Part shown: piece by piece, positions 46,477-56,329 of the stretch | How the letters are laid out: every line of letters begins with the position of its first letter | Position numbering within the stretch: position 1 is the stretch's first letter | NCBI GenBank assembly: GCA_949296415.1 | Contig: CASFQC010000008.1 | Span: 1 to 63,413, forward strand | DNA from: an uncultured Bacteroides sp. | Lineage (GTDB): Bacteria > Bacteroidota > Bacteroidia > Bacteroidales > Bacteroidaceae | Reading direction: 5' to 3' | Length of the DNA stretch: 63,413 nucleotides | Program-made: the position numbers and the translations under genes | The notes under the pieces: model-generated | Told to the model about the DNA's origin: nothing | The model's database searches: none | What the model saw: only the letters and a program-made list of their open reading frames with translations

Positions 46477-46508
46477 CAAATATAGTGAAAAGCCGAAACA
46501 AACGGCAA
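46477..46508 (-). promoter_or_regulatory. Promoter of the POT transporter gene
   Basis: Minus strand TTG (46508-46506), 21 bp, TATATTTG (46484-46477), with a leader of about 35-40 nt. To its right, 46509-46766 holds no gene but several GGTTCA/TGAACC motifs that could form small hairpins in front of the HU-like gene. Confidence 0.7.
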
Positions 46509-46766
46509 TATAACAGGAAAAAAGAAGGAAACGGAAGAAAAATGTCCGCCCGCTTCCGCATTACGGAAGAACTTCGTATATTCGCACACCGGCGGAACGG
46601 CATCTGTAACCGATTAAGGTTCACAGACAGAACCTATGTCTGTTCATTGGAAGAACCACACCAGGTTAATGTTATGAACCACTATGGGTCATATCAGATA
46701 ACCAGTATAGGTTCATGCATACCATCCGGGAAAGACGGCCGTCGGCATCCATTAAACCCCTGTAAT

Positions 46767-47561
46767 ATGAAGAAAAGCTCACCACGCGCAAGGCTCACTC
46801 TGGAAGCCATACCCAGCAGCCTTCCCGGACAGGAAGGCAAGTTCTACTTCAACGTGCGGCGGCAGAAGACGCTCACCCTGGACGACCTGGCCGCCGAGGC
46901 GGCCTCCTTCCTGGGACACCGAAACGCCGCCGAGGTGTCCGCTGCCGGACAGACGCTCATGGAGCTGGCGGCATGGTACCTGTCGTGCGGATTCACTCTG
47001 TCCACCCCGCTGGGCAACTTCCGCACCACTGTGCAAGGCACACTGGAGGAGACCGCGCTGGCCTCGGCTCCCGACCGGAGCAGGCTGAGGCTGGGCGTGG
47101 CCTACACCATGGGCAAGCCCATGCGCAAGGCACTGGACGAAGCGGAGCTCGGGGTGGAGATAGAGCGGCAGGCTACGGGGCCGCAGCCGTACGGCATGGC
47201 CGACCCGCTGGAGAGGGGCACGCACGACGGACTGCCTCCCGGGCAGACGGCCACACCCGGACAGATGTGCCTGATACGTGGAAGGAACATCAAGGTGGGA
47301 GGCGGAGGAGAGGGCGTGGGCCTGACCCTGCGCCGTACGGACGGAGACGTGGAGGAGACGATGTTCTTCCCGCCGGAACGGCTGTACCCCAACACCCCCT
47401 CGCAAGTAGGGTTCATACTGCCTGCCGGGACACCTCCGGGCAGCACGTGGCAGGTGAGCCTGTGCACCGGTCTGGGCGGGCATGGCAACAAGCTGCTGAA
47501 GGGCACGCGCACCGTGGTCATGGACGCTCCGCTCAAGGTGCGCGGCGGGGAAGAGGGGTGA
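46767..47561 (+). CDS. HU-like DNA-binding protein with a DUF4469-like C-terminal domain
   Basis: 264 residues from ATG 46767 (MKKSSPRARLTLEAIP); the frame is open 99 codons further but the added part is not protein-like. Residues about 25-140 look like the HU/IHF fold as found in Bacteroidetes proteins: LTLDDLAAEAASFLGHRNAAEVSAA, then GFTLSTPLGNFRTTVQGTLEE, where canonical HU has its DNA-binding arm. Residues about 160-264 form an Ig-like beta-sandwich (GRNIKVGGGGEGVGLTLRR, PSQVGFILPAGTPPGSTWQVS), as in DUF4469 proteins. HU folds bind DNA; whether this one does is not known. It converges with ybaK. Confidence 0.7.
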   Translation: MKKSSPRARLTLEAIPSSLPGQEGKFYFNVRRQKTLTLDDLAAEAASFLGHRNAAEVSAAGQTLMELAAWYLSCGFTLSTPLGNFRTTVQGTLEETALASAPDRSRLRLGVAYTMGKPMRKALDEAELGVEIERQATGPQPYGMADPLERGTHDGLPPGQTATPGQMCLIRGRNIKVGGGGEGVGLTLRRTDGDVEETMFFPPERLYPNTPSQVGFILPAGTPPGSTWQVSLCTGLGGHGNKLLKGTRTVVMDAPLKVRGGEEG

Positions 47562-47586
47562 CAGCGGTGCCCACAGGGCATCCCGT

Positions 47587-48063
47587 TCAGCAGAGGTCGC
47601 ACACGGTGGCTCCCGTCACACGCGTCAGGTCTGCGGGAGATAAGCGGAGTTGCAGCCCGCGCTGTCCGGCGCTGACGTATATGGCGGGATACCGCATGCA
47701 GGTAGAGTGCAGGTAGGTAGGCAGGGGCTTCTTCATGCCCAAAGGCGAGCATCCGCCGCGTATGTATCCGGTGAGAGGCAGCAGCTCCCTGACGTGTATC
47801 AACTCGCACTTCTTGTTACCGCTGGCCTTGGCGGCCTTCTTCAGGTCAACCTCGCGTCCGCCGGGCACCACACAGACGAAGTGCCCCGTACGGTCCCCCC
47901 GGAGCACCAAGGTCTTGAACACGCATTCTATGTCCTCGCCCAGAAGGGCGGCCACGTGGGTAGCGCTGAGGTCGTCCTCGTCCACCTCGTAGGGGATGAG
48001 GGTGTAATTCACGCCGGCCTTGTCAAGCAGGCGGGCGGCGTTGGTTTTCTGTACTTTCTTCAT
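47587..48063 (-). CDS. ybaK: Cys-tRNA(Pro)/Cys-tRNA(Cys) deacylase
   Basis: 158 residues, the usual length. YbaK removes mischarged cysteine from tRNA(Pro). Motifs: TNAARLLDKAGVNYTLIPYE at the start, VFKTLVLRGD with the essential Lys in the substrate site, VVPGGREVDLKKAAKASGNKK, and GYIRGGCSPLGMKKPLPTY. Its ATG overlaps the uvrA stop by 4 bp (ATGA), so it is the second gene of a uvrA-ybaK operon. The shorter Ig-like or HU-like gene ends 25 bp away on the opposite strand. Confidence 0.93.
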   Translation of the reverse strand: MKKVQKTNAARLLDKAGVNYTLIPYEVDEDDLSATHVAALLGEDIECVFKTLVLRGDRTGHFVCVVPGGREVDLKKAAKASGNKKCELIHVRELLPLTGYIRGGCSPLGMKKPLPTYLHSTCMRYPAIYVSAGQRGLQLRLSPADLTRVTGATVCDLC

Positions 48064-50918
48064 CGTATATCGTCAGTTTTGGGTGTGCGTTCCAACTCTT
48101 CCCTGAGGAAGCGTGCTGTGTGCCCGCGTCCGCTCCGAGCCACCTCCTCAGGCGTGCCTGCGGCGACCAACATACCTCCGCCTCGCCCACCTTCGGGCCC
48201 CATGTCAATGATGTAGTCGGCGACTTTTATCACGTCCATGTTGTGCTCTATGACGATAACGGTGTTGCCCTTGTCCACCAGTCGTCCCAGCACGTTGAGC
48301 AACACGCGTATGTCCTCAAAGTGCAGTCCGGTGGTAGGCTCGTCAAGTATGTAGAGTGTCCGTCCGGTATCGCGCTTGGACAGCTCGGTGGCCAGCTTCA
48401 CGCGCTGGCTCTCTCCGCCGGATAGGGTGGTGCTGCTCTGTCCCAGTTTGATGTATCCCAGCCCCACGTCCTGCAAGACCTTAATCTTGTTCAGTATCTG
48501 GGGTACGGAGGCAAAGAACTCCACGGCCTGGTTTATGGTCATGTCAAGCACGTCGGCTATGGACTTACCCTTATAACGCACCTCCAGCGTCTCACGGTTG
48601 TAGCGTTTGCCGTGACACACCTCGCAGGGCACGTAGACATCAGGCAGGAAATTCATCTCTATAGTCTTATATCCGTTACCCTGGCAGGCCTCGCACCTTC
48701 CTCCGCTGACATTGAAGGAAAAGCGTCCGGGCTTGTATCCGCGTATCTTAGATTCGGGCAGCCCCACGAAGAGGTTGCGTATGTCGGCGAACACACCGGT
48801 GTAAGTGGCGGGATTGGAGCGGGGTGTGCGTCCCAGGGGCGACTGGTCCACACTGACCACCTTGTCAATGTACTCCAACCCCTCTATGCTGTCGTAGGGC
48901 AAGGGGTCCTGAAGGGAGCGGTAGAAGTGTTGCGAGAGGATGGGCTGGAGAGTGGCGTTGACGAGGGTGGATTTTCCGCTGCCGGACACTCCGGTAACGC
49001 AGATGAGCTTGCCCAGGGGGAAATCCACGTCGGTGTGTTTCAGGTTGTTGCCTTCTGCCCCGTGCAACCTGATGTAGTGTCCGTTACCCGGGCGGCGCAC
49101 GGCAGGCACGGTGATGGCAAGGCGTCCGTTCAGGTAGTCAGCGGTAAGGGTACGGGTGTGGAGCATCTGCTGCGGCGTGCCCTGGAACACCACCTCGCCT
49201 CCGAGACGCCCGGCCTTGGGTCCGAGGTCCACTACGTAGTCGGCGGCCAACATCATGTCGCGGTCGTGCTCCACGACGATGACAGTATTGCCCAGGTCAC
49301 GGAGTTCCTTAAGTGAGTGAATGAGGCGTTCGTTATCGCGTTGATGCAAGCCTATGCTGGGCTCGTCAAGTATGTAAAGCACGTTCACCAACTGCGAGCC
49401 TATCTGGGTAGCCAGGCGTATGCGCTGGCTTTCCCCTCCCGACAGGGTGGCTGAGCAACGGTCAAGCGACAGGTAGTCCAGGCCCACGTCAAGCAGGAAG
49501 CTCAGGCGGGTGCGTATCTCCTTGAGTATCTCTCCGGCTATCTGGTTCTGTCTGTCGTCAAGGAAGGAGCCGAGGGCGGACAGCCAGTCGTACAACTCGC
49601 GTATGTCCATGGAAGAGAGCTGGGCTATGTTACGGTCGTGCAGGCGGTAGGCTAGAGCCTCGCGGTTGAGGCGCGCGCCGTGGCATTCGGGGCAAGTGGC
49701 GGTACGTGCGAACTGTTCGGCCCACTTCTGCGCGGTAGCGGAAGCCTCCTTGTCCTGCATCATACGCACATACTTCACCACCCCCTCATAGGGCATGAAG
49801 TAGTCCGACGAAGTTCCTATGAGCGCCCCCCTTATCTTGATACGCTCGTCGGCTCCGTAGAGTATCTCGTCTATGGCATCCTGCGGCAATTGCGAGATGG
49901 GGGTCTTCAGGGTGGCTTCGTACTTTTCGAGCAGCGCGGCTATCTGCCAGAATATCATGGTATTCTTGTACTTGCCTATGGGGGCTATGGCTCCGTCATG
50001 CACGGAGAGGGTGCGGTCGGGTATCACCTTGTCGGTGTCAATGAGACTCACCACGCCCAGTCCCTTGCAACGGGGACACGCTCCCTGCGGGGAATTGAAA
50101 GAGAAGTTGTGGGGCGCGGGCTCACGGTAGGACAGGCCCGTGACGGGATCCATGAGGAGACGGCTATAGTGGCGTACCTCTGCGGTGTCGGAATCAAGTA
50201 CCATGAGCAGTCCCTCACCCTGCCTCATGGCTGCGGCCACGCTGTTCTTCAGCCGGGCGTCGTCCTTGGCCGACACAACCAGCTTATCTACCACCACCTC
50301 AACATCGTGGTTCTTGTAGCGGTCTAACTTCATGCCGGGCCTTACCTCGCATATCTCGCCGTCAACTCTGACGTTGAGGTATCCTTTCTTCCTGACCTGC
50401 TCAAAGAGTTCCTTGTAGTGTCCTTTACGGTTACGCACCAGCGGAGCCAGTATGTAGATGCGCCGTCCTGCGTACCGGTCCATGATAAGCCGCAGGACTT
50501 GCTCCTCAGTGTACTTCACCATTTTCTCGCCGGAGAGGTAGGAATAGGCCGTTCCTGCTCTGGCATAGAGCAGGCGCAGGTAGTCATATATCTCGGTGGT
50601 AGTCCCCACAGTGGAACGCGGGTTGCGGGTGGTGGTTTTCTGTTCTATGGATATCACGGGGCTGAGTCCGGTAATCTTATCCACGTCCGGACGTTCAAGG
50701 TTGCCCAAGAAATTTCTGGCGTAGGCGGAGAAGGTCTCTATGTACCTGCGCTGCCCTTCTGCGAAAATGGTGTCGAAGGCCAGCGACGACTTTCCGCTTC
50801 CGCTCAGTCCGGTAATCACGGTGAGGCTGTTGCGCGGGATGCGGGCGTCAATGTTCTTCAGGTTGTGCACGCGCGCCCCGCAGACGTCAATGTATTCTGT
50901 TTCCTTCTGCGTGTTCAT
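48060..50918 (-). CDS. uvrA: Excinuclease ABC subunit A
   Basis: 952 residues. UvrA recognises bulky DNA lesions and loads UvrB. Two ABC ATPase cores are present: Walker [13 protein letters not shown] near residue 36 and [12 protein letters not shown] near 650; ABC signatures [11 protein letters not shown] and [11 protein letters not shown]; Walker B ILDEPS and ILDEPT. Two zinc fingers are visible: CPRCKGLG (first) and CEACQGNGY with CEVCHGKRY. Full length. The leader and promoter lie at 50919-51002, and the divergent LysM-protein gene begins at 51151. Confidence 0.97.
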   Translation of the reverse strand: MNTQKETEYIDVCGARVHNLKNIDARIPRNSLTVITGLSGSGKSSLAFDTIFAEGQRRYIETFSAYARNFLGNLERPDVDKITGLSPVISIEQKTTTRNPRSTVGTTTEIYDYLRLLYARAGTAYSYLSGEKMVKYTEEQVLRLIMDRYAGRRIYILAPLVRNRKGHYKELFEQVRKKGYLNVRVDGEICEVRPGMKLDRYKNHDVEVVVDKLVVSAKDDARLKNSVAAAMRQGEGLLMVLDSDTAEVRHYSRLLMDPVTGLSYREPAPHNFSFNSPQGACPRCKGLGVVSLIDTDKVIPDRTLSVHDGAIAPIGKYKNTMIFWQIAALLEKYEATLKTPISQLPQDAIDEILYGADERIKIRGALIGTSSDYFMPYEGVVKYVRMMQDKEASATAQKWAEQFARTATCPECHGARLNREALAYRLHDRNIAQLSSMDIRELYDWLSALGSFLDDRQNQIAGEILKEIRTRLSFLLDVGLDYLSLDRCSATLSGGESQRIRLATQIGSQLVNVLYILDEPSIGLHQRDNERLIHSLKELRDLGNTVIVVEHDRDMMLAADYVVDLGPKAGRLGGEVVFQGTPQQMLHTRTLTADYLNGRLAITVPAVRRPGNGHYIRLHGAEGNNLKHTDVDFPLGKLICVTGVSGSGKSTLVNATLQPILSQHFYRSLQDPLPYDSIEGLEYIDKVVSVDQSPLGRTPRSNPATYTGVFADIRNLFVGLPESKIRGYKPGRFSFNVSGGRCEACQGNGYKTIEMNFLPDVYVPCEVCHGKRYNRETLEVRYKGKSIADVLDMTINQAVEFFASVPQILNKIKVLQDVGLGYIKLGQSSTTLSGGESQRVKLATELSKRDTGRTLYILDEPTTGLHFEDIRVLLNVLGRLVDKGNTVIVIEHNMDVIKVADYIIDMGPEGGRGGGMLVAAGTPEEVARSGRGHTARFLREELERTPKTDDIR

Positions 50919-50994
50919 ATGTTATAAAAGAGGTTACGATATGGACTCCGCCCGCCACATACACTTAATATATAAATAGAGGGGAAGACGGGTG

Positions 50995-51002
50995 CAAAAA
51001 TA
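50995..51002 (-). promoter_or_regulatory. -7 element of uvrA-ybaK
   Basis: Minus strand TATTTTTG. It gives a leader of about 70 nt; no -33 TTG is recognised and no LexA-like palindrome was found by eye. Confidence 0.5.
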
Positions 51003-51086
51003 CAGGTTTCCCTGCTAATATCGGCCGGTGTGCTGCCTTTTTTCGGCATTTTCGGGGGAAGCAATATTATTTCTTTACCCTACGGC

Positions 51087-51118
51087 TTGGCAGAAGTGAC
51101 GCAATATGCTTACCTTTG
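51087..51118 (+). promoter_or_regulatory. Promoter of the LysM/PBP1 and PorT-like genes
   Basis: TTG 51087-51089, 21 bp, TACCTTTG 51111-51118, with the ATG at 51151. Confidence 0.7.
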
Positions 51119-51150
51119 TGACCTGTTAACAAGAATCATCAAGTGAAAGA

Positions 51151-52917
51151 ATGAAAGCCATCAACCGTTTACTCTGCTCCCTGCTTGTGGCAGGCATGTG
51201 TGTATGGACAGCTGCCGCACAGGAGAACAAGACTTACATCCTGCATACCGTAGAGAAGGGACAAAGCCTCTACTCCATAGCCAGCATGTACAATGTCAGC
51301 CAGACCGACATCATAAAGCTGAATCCTGGAAGCGATCGCAAGATATACGTGGGACACACCCTGCGCATCCCCTTGAAGAAGGACGGCACGGCGGCGGAAA
51401 CTTACCACACCATAGAAAAGGGCGAGACTTTGTACAGGCTCAGCGTGAGATACAACGTGACCGCCCAAGCTCTGTGCGACGCCAATCCCGGACTGAGCGC
51501 CGACAACTTCCGAACAGGTCAGGTAATCCGCATCCCCGCACCCGACAAAAAACCACAGCCCACACCCGAACAAAAGCCGACCGTACAGTCCGAACAGCCG
51601 CGCTGCAAGGACATGCACAAGGTGAAGCGCCGCGAGACCGTATTCAGCATAAGCCGCAAGTACGGCATAACTGAAGACCAGCTGGTGGCCGCCAATCCGG
51701 AGCTGAAAGGCCAGAAGAAGATTAAGCGGGGCTCGTGGCTATGCATACCCTACCCGCACACGGCATACCGCAAGCCCGACTCCACAGTCGTCACCACTCC
51801 AGCAGACAGTTCCCTCACCCTGCCCAAGAAAGTGACGGCCCGCCCGCAGAAGAGTATAAAGGCCGCTATCATACTGCCCTTCCTCGAAAGCAACGGGCAG
51901 GGTGGAAACAGCCGCATGGTGGAGTATTACGAGGGATTCCTCATGGCTGTGGACAGCATCAAACGGCTGGGCAACAACGTTGAACTATATACCTACGATT
52001 CGGGCAGCGACACCCGCTCGCTCGGCACCTTGCTAGGCAAGCCCGAACTAAAGGACATGGACGTGATATTCGGCCCGCTCAACCAGCAACAGATAAAGCC
52101 TCTGGCTGACTTTGCCCGGAAAAACGGCAGCAGGCTGGTCATTCCCTTCACCTCAAAGGATAACACGGTATTCCGCAATCCGTCTGTCTACCAGATAAAC
52201 ACTCCGCAGTCCTATCTCTATTCCGAAGTGTACGACCACTTCCTGCGCCATTTTCCCAATGCCAACGTGATATTCGTGGAAGCCGGCAACGGAGCCAAGG
52301 ACAAAGCCGACTTTATCAAAGGCCTGAAGGACGAGCTGCGCAACCACTCCATACCTACTGCCACGTTCAAGGAAGATGCCACCAAGGACGAGCTGAAACC
52401 GGCACTGCGTGCCGACCGCACCAACATATTCATCCCCACCTCGGGCAACAACCTAGTGCTCATCAAGGCGCTGCCCCAACTGCTCCTGCTGGTACGCGAG
52501 AATCCGGAATTCGACATCCACCTCTTCGGCTACCCTGAATGGCAGACCTACACGCATGACCATCTGGAAACCTTCTTTGAGCTTGACACCTACTTTTACT
52601 CCTCATTCTACACCAACGACCTGCTGCCCGCCGCCAAAAGCTTTACCGTAAACTACCGCAAATGGTTCGGAAAGGACATGGAGGAACGTTATCCCAAATA
52701 TGGCATGCTGGGATTCGACACCGGCTTCTTCTTCCTGAAAGGCCTGTCGCTCTACGGGACGGGGTTGGAGGACAACCTTGACAAGATGCGGCTCACCCCC
52801 ATACAGACCGGCTTCAAGATGCAGAGGGTGAACAACTGGGGAGGCTTCATCAACAAAAAGGTGTTCTTCGTGCGCTTCACCAAGAACTTCGAACTGGTAA
52901 AACTTGATTTCGACTAA
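51151..52917 (+). CDS. Exported protein: three LysM repeats plus a PBP1-like domain
   Basis: 588 residues with a signal peptide ending TAAAQ (about 24). Three LysM peptidoglycan-binding repeats follow: HTVEKGQSLYSIASMYNVS, HTIEKGETLYRLSVRYNVT and HKVKRRETVFSISRKYGIT, each with the Asn/Pro LysM end. From about residue 230 the sequence becomes a periplasmic-binding-protein type 1 fold (IKAAIILPFLES, YYEGFLMAVDSIKRLGN, DVIFGPLNQQQIKPLADFARKN) that resembles LivJ/LpoA-like proteins. LysM joined to PBP1 suggests a wall-anchored sensor or an activator of a wall enzyme. The PorT-like gene follows after 25 bp. Confidence 0.8.
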   Translation: MKAINRLLCSLLVAGMCVWTAAAQENKTYILHTVEKGQSLYSIASMYNVSQTDIIKLNPGSDRKIYVGHTLRIPLKKDGTAAETYHTIEKGETLYRLSVRYNVTAQALCDANPGLSADNFRTGQVIRIPAPDKKPQPTPEQKPTVQSEQPRCKDMHKVKRRETVFSISRKYGITEDQLVAANPELKGQKKIKRGSWLCIPYPHTAYRKPDSTVVTTPADSSLTLPKKVTARPQKSIKAAIILPFLESNGQGGNSRMVEYYEGFLMAVDSIKRLGNNVELYTYDSGSDTRSLGTLLGKPELKDMDVIFGPLNQQQIKPLADFARKNGSRLVIPFTSKDNTVFRNPSVYQINTPQSYLYSEVYDHFLRHFPNANVIFVEAGNGAKDKADFIKGLKDELRNHSIPTATFKEDATKDELKPALRADRTNIFIPTSGNNLVLIKALPQLLLLVRENPEFDIHLFGYPEWQTYTHDHLETFFELDTYFYSSFYTNDLLPAAKSFTVNYRKWFGKDMEERYPKYGMLGFDTGFFFLKGLSLYGTGLEDNLDKMRLTPIQTGFKMQRVNNWGGFINKKVFFVRFTKNFELVKLDFD

Positions 52918-52942
52918 CGCCCGACATTCATCCGCACAGATT

Positions 52943-53629
52943 ATGAAACTGAACACATTCTTAGCAACAATCCTGCTGTCCTTCCTTTTCGCGTTGCCCG
53001 GACTGGCACAAGTGGGCGAACAACGTCACAATTTCGCCATGGGCATAAACGGAGGCATCAACCTGAACAGCGTGAGCTTCTCGCCCACCGTAAGGCAAAG
53101 CAACCTCATGGGCATAAACGGAGGATTCAGCGCACGTTACATCTCAGAGATATATTTCAAGATGATTTGCGGAGCCCAGATAGAAGTGAACTTCTCGCAG
53201 CACGGATGGAAAGAGTTCTACGAAGACTATCCGGAACTGCAATATACCCGCAAGATGACCTACGTGGAAATACCTTTCATGGCCCATCTGGCCTTCGGAA
53301 AAGAACGCGGTGTACAAGGTTTCTTCCATGCCGGGCCACAGATAGGCTTCTTTTTGGGCGACAGCCATACGCAAAGCGGCGACTGGGAGAACTATCCCAA
53401 CCTGGTGGTGGAGCAGCACGAAAAGGCTGTGGAGAACAAGTTCGACTATGGCATCACCGCCGGTGCCGGTCTGGAAATACGCACCAAAGCGGGAAACTTC
53501 ATGGTGGAAGGCCGCTACTATTATGCCCTGTCCGACTTCTACCAAAGCTCAAAGAAAGACTATTTCTCGCGCTCGGCACATGGCGTGATATCGGCTAAAA
53601 TCACTTACCTTTTCGACATCACCAGATGA
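52943..53629 (+). CDS. PorT-family outer-membrane beta-barrel protein
   Basis: 228 residues from ATG 52943, where MKLNTFLATILLSFLFALPGLAQ is a clean signal peptide; the longer frame at 52904 overlaps the previous gene and adds no signal. The mature protein alternates short beta strands and turns: HNFAMGINGGINLNSVSF, MGINGGFSARYISEIYFKM, GVQGFFHAGPQIGFFLGD, and it ends AKITYLFDITR with the terminal aromatic residues usual for outer-membrane barrels. It is the second gene of the operon with the LysM protein, so the two may span wall and outer membrane together. Confidence 0.8.
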   Translation: MKLNTFLATILLSFLFALPGLAQVGEQRHNFAMGINGGINLNSVSFSPTVRQSNLMGINGGFSARYISEIYFKMICGAQIEVNFSQHGWKEFYEDYPELQYTRKMTYVEIPFMAHLAFGKERGVQGFFHAGPQIGFFLGDSHTQSGDWENYPNLVVEQHEKAVENKFDYGITAGAGLEIRTKAGNFMVEGRYYYALSDFYQSSKKDYFSRSAHGVISAKITYLFDITR

Positions 53630-53762
53630 TGCCGGAACCGCATCCCCCGGCCGGCATCCCCACCAACCCGATGCCGACACAGCAGAAACCTGGCTGACAC
53701 AACCAAATCCTTTTACTATATTCATCTATTCAAAAAACAACCTAAAAACACATCAATTCATT

Positions 53763-56252
53763 ATGGAAAAAAGACATGCGTATCTGGACTTGTTCCTGCG
53801 CCGGTGGAGACCGGTACGGGTATCGGCACTGTTGTTGTGTGCCGCAGTAATGACCGGAGCCTGCTCCGACGACGATGACATGGGAGGCGGAAAATCCTCG
53901 TCGGCCACGGCCAACGTAACGGAATCCAACTCCAACATGCCTTCCTCGGGCACAGTCATTGCACAATATGCCGGCACCTCGGCAGAGACAGGCATCGACA
54001 AACTGGTGGACAACAACGTATATACCAGCTATCAGGTAGGACACAACCAGTTCTACGTCACCTTTGAAGCAGACAAAAGCGTCCTCGTGAACCACTATTC
54101 CATCCGGGTAGGCGACGGCGGCACCGAGCAGTATCCCGGTTCCTGGATACTGTCCGGGTCGGACGACAATTCCGCATGGACCACGCTTGACAGTCAGAAC
54201 GGGCAGAAGTTCACCGGACAATACGGCCAGAACAGCTATTCCTTCCCCAACGCCACCTCATACAGCTATTACAAGCTGGAAGTGACAGGAAACGGCGGAA
54301 GCCAGCACACGCAAATATCCGAATGGACTCTGGAGCATAAGGACATATCCGCAACACCCGACGAACCGCATTCCGTACAGCTGCCTGAAGGCAACCCCAA
54401 CATGCCTACAGGAGGCACGCTGACCGCGCAATACTCCGACTACCTGGACGGAGAGAAAGTGGACAACCTGGCCGACGGCAATCCGGCCACCGCCTTCTCG
54501 TCGCAACACACCGCCTTCTACCTCCTGTGGGAAGGAACGGAAAGTGCCGTGGTGAACAGCTACACGCTGACCTCGGCCGACGACCCCAACAACGCCCCCT
54601 CGGCCTGGACATTATCCGGATCGGACGACAACAGCACATGGACTGAATTAGACACTCAGTCCGGACAGAAATTCAACATCCGGAAAGAAGAGAAAGACTA
54701 TACCCTGACCAACCAGACTCCTTACAAATATTACAGGCTGGACATAAAAGCCAACAACGGAGGCAACGTCACCCAAATAAGCGAATGGAGCCTGAAGCAT
54801 CTGGACATATCCGCAACACCCGACGAGCCTCACTCCGTACAGCTTCCCGCAGACAATCCCAACATGCCTACAGGAGGCACACTGACCGCGCAATATTCCG
54901 ACTACCTGGACGGAGAGAAAGTGGACAACCTGGCCGACGGCAATCCGGCCACCGCCTTCTCATCAAAGCATGAAACGTTCTACTTGCTGTGGGAAGGAAC
55001 GGAAAGCGTGACGGTAAGATCTTACACACTGACTTCGGCCAACGACTCGCCGGACTACGCTCCCTCCGCATGGATCCTGTGCGGCTCAGACGACAACAGT
55101 ACATGGACAGAGCTTGACAGCCGTTCCGAACAGACATTCGCCGATGAAGCTGAAGAAAAATACTACCTGCTGCCCAACCTCACACCTTACCGATTCTACA
55201 GGCTGGAGATAAAAGGAAACCATGGCGGAGACGTCACCAAGATAGGGGAATGGAGCATGGCGACCACCATCGAGATAGAAGACCTGATGTACTACACCAG
55301 CGGATGGACCACCAGCCAAGAGACTCCCATGGGCAACCGCTTTGAAAACCGCCACGTCACCACAGACGAAGACCGCACCTGGCTGCTTGACCCGTCCAAC
55401 GAGCCCGACGTGAAGCTGTACAACCAGAACTGGACTCTGAAAGAGTTCCCCGTAACCCTTTACCCCTTCGGCGAACCTCTTCCGGCCGACGTGAATCAAC
55501 ACTCCATAGGCAACTGTTCAGCTTTGGCCATATTTGGGGCAATGGCTTACGTATATCCTGAGTTTGTGAAGAGCCTGATTACAGACAATGGCGACAACAC
55601 CTATACCGTGGCCATGTTCGATCCGCAAGGCAATCCGGTAAAAGTACGCGTGAACAACAAATTCTTTGCCGACAACAACGGCAACATGACCTGCTGCACA
55701 GGAAAAGACAGCAAAGCCACATGGGCCACCGTACTGGAAAAGGCTCTGATGAAGTGGCAACGCCTCTACAAAGTCAACGAGAATGTCGGCGGCATAGGCA
55801 GCGAGCATGTGGCACCTCTCTTTACAGGCGACGGCAACAGTTTCGCCTTCTCACCCGGCAAGCTGGACAGCAAGGACCTGACCCGCGCGGTGAAAGTGTC
55901 TTTGGCACAAGGCAAAATCGTGGTAGGCGGATTCAACAGGGCAGACATGTCTGCCCCTGACGGAAGCGGGAAAACCGTAACCGGACATGCCTGGACACTG
56001 ATGTGGACAGCCAACAACAGTGCCCTGTTCGCCATGCGCAACCCGTGGGGCTTCTGCTCAGGTGCCGACGGCTCACTCGACGGCGTGCTGAACATCTTCG
56101 AAGGTGAGATGCCCCCCACCATAGACCTGCGCATCATTGACCCAGGAAAGGCCGCCGAGTACGGAGACGGACAGTTCTATCCCTATGTACCGCCTGTATT
56201 TGCCCCGCAACCCATGCGCGTAGCCGAACACCTGCTGCGCTCCGGACAATAA
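53763..56252 (+). CDS. Surface lipoprotein with three discoidin-like repeats and a calpain-type (C2) cysteine protease
   Basis: 829 residues. Lipobox TGAC with Cys34, followed by SDDDD, the surface-export signal type of Bacteroidetes. Three related domains of about 150 residues follow (about 55-200, 205-355, 360-505), each with SWILSGSDDNSAWT-like and YKYYRLDIK-like stretches as in F5/8C (discoidin) domains. The final ~270 residues are a calpain-like protease: oxyanion Gln579 and nucleophile Cys585 in NQHSIGNCSALA, His742 in GHAWTLM and Asn760 in RNPWGF. Porphyromonas Tpr is a related calpain-type enzyme. Repeats 2 and 3 are nearly identical in DNA with a 462-bp period. No inhibitor or partner gene is evident nearby. 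Confidence 0.85.
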   Translation: MEKRHAYLDLFLRRWRPVRVSALLLCAAVMTGACSDDDDMGGGKSSSATANVTESNSNMPSSGTVIAQYAGTSAETGIDKLVDNNVYTSYQVGHNQFYVTFEADKSVLVNHYSIRVGDGGTEQYPGSWILSGSDDNSAWTTLDSQNGQKFTGQYGQNSYSFPNATSYSYYKLEVTGNGGSQHTQISEWTLEHKDISATPDEPHSVQLPEGNPNMPTGGTLTAQYSDYLDGEKVDNLADGNPATAFSSQHTAFYLLWEGTESAVVNSYTLTSADDPNNAPSAWTLSGSDDNSTWTELDTQSGQKFNIRKEEKDYTLTNQTPYKYYRLDIKANNGGNVTQISEWSLKHLDISATPDEPHSVQLPADNPNMPTGGTLTAQYSDYLDGEKVDNLADGNPATAFSSKHETFYLLWEGTESVTVRSYTLTSANDSPDYAPSAWILCGSDDNSTWTELDSRSEQTFADEAEEKYYLLPNLTPYRFYRLEIKGNHGGDVTKIGEWSMATTIEIEDLMYYTSGWTTSQETPMGNRFENRHVTTDEDRTWLLDPSNEPDVKLYNQNWTLKEFPVTLYPFGEPLPADVNQHSIGNCSALAIFGAMAYVYPEFVKSLITDNGDNTYTVAMFDPQGNPVKVRVNNKFFADNNGNMTCCTGKDSKATWATVLEKALMKWQRLYKVNENVGGIGSEHVAPLFTGDGNSFAFSPGKLDSKDLTRAVKVSLAQGKIVVGGFNRADMSAPDGSGKTVTGHAWTLMWTANNSALFAMRNPWGFCSGADGSLDGVLNIFEGEMPPTIDLRIIDPGKAAEYGDGQFYPYVPPVFAPQPMRVAEHLLRSGQ
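54341..54970 (+). repeat. 462-bp-period direct repeat inside the calpain lipoprotein gene
   Basis: About 150 bp from 54341 recur from 54803 with few changes (ISATPDEPHSVQLP, then NPNMPTGGTLTAQYSDYLDG). The near identity at DNA level points to a recent duplication or gene conversion; the copies could recombine to change repeat number. Confidence 0.8.
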
Positions 56253-56266
56253 AAGAAAATAAAAAA

Positions 56267-56317
56267 GCCTGCGGTATAAACACACAATAAACATATAAAC
56301 CTATTTATACCGCAGGC
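56267..56317 (-). terminator. Palindromic terminator downstream of the calpain lipoprotein
   Basis: GCCTGCGGTATAAA (56267-56280) pairs fully with 56304-56317. The T-run is on the minus-strand exit (TTTTTT), so it would stop minus-strand transcription best; on the plus strand it may act with weaker force. Confidence 0.6.
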
Positions 56318-56329
56318 TCAAGCAAACTA

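Noticed and set aside
46470-46766. 99-codon upstream extension of the HU-like protein
   Set aside because: Basic, unstructured composition; the ATG at 46767 begins conserved sequence.
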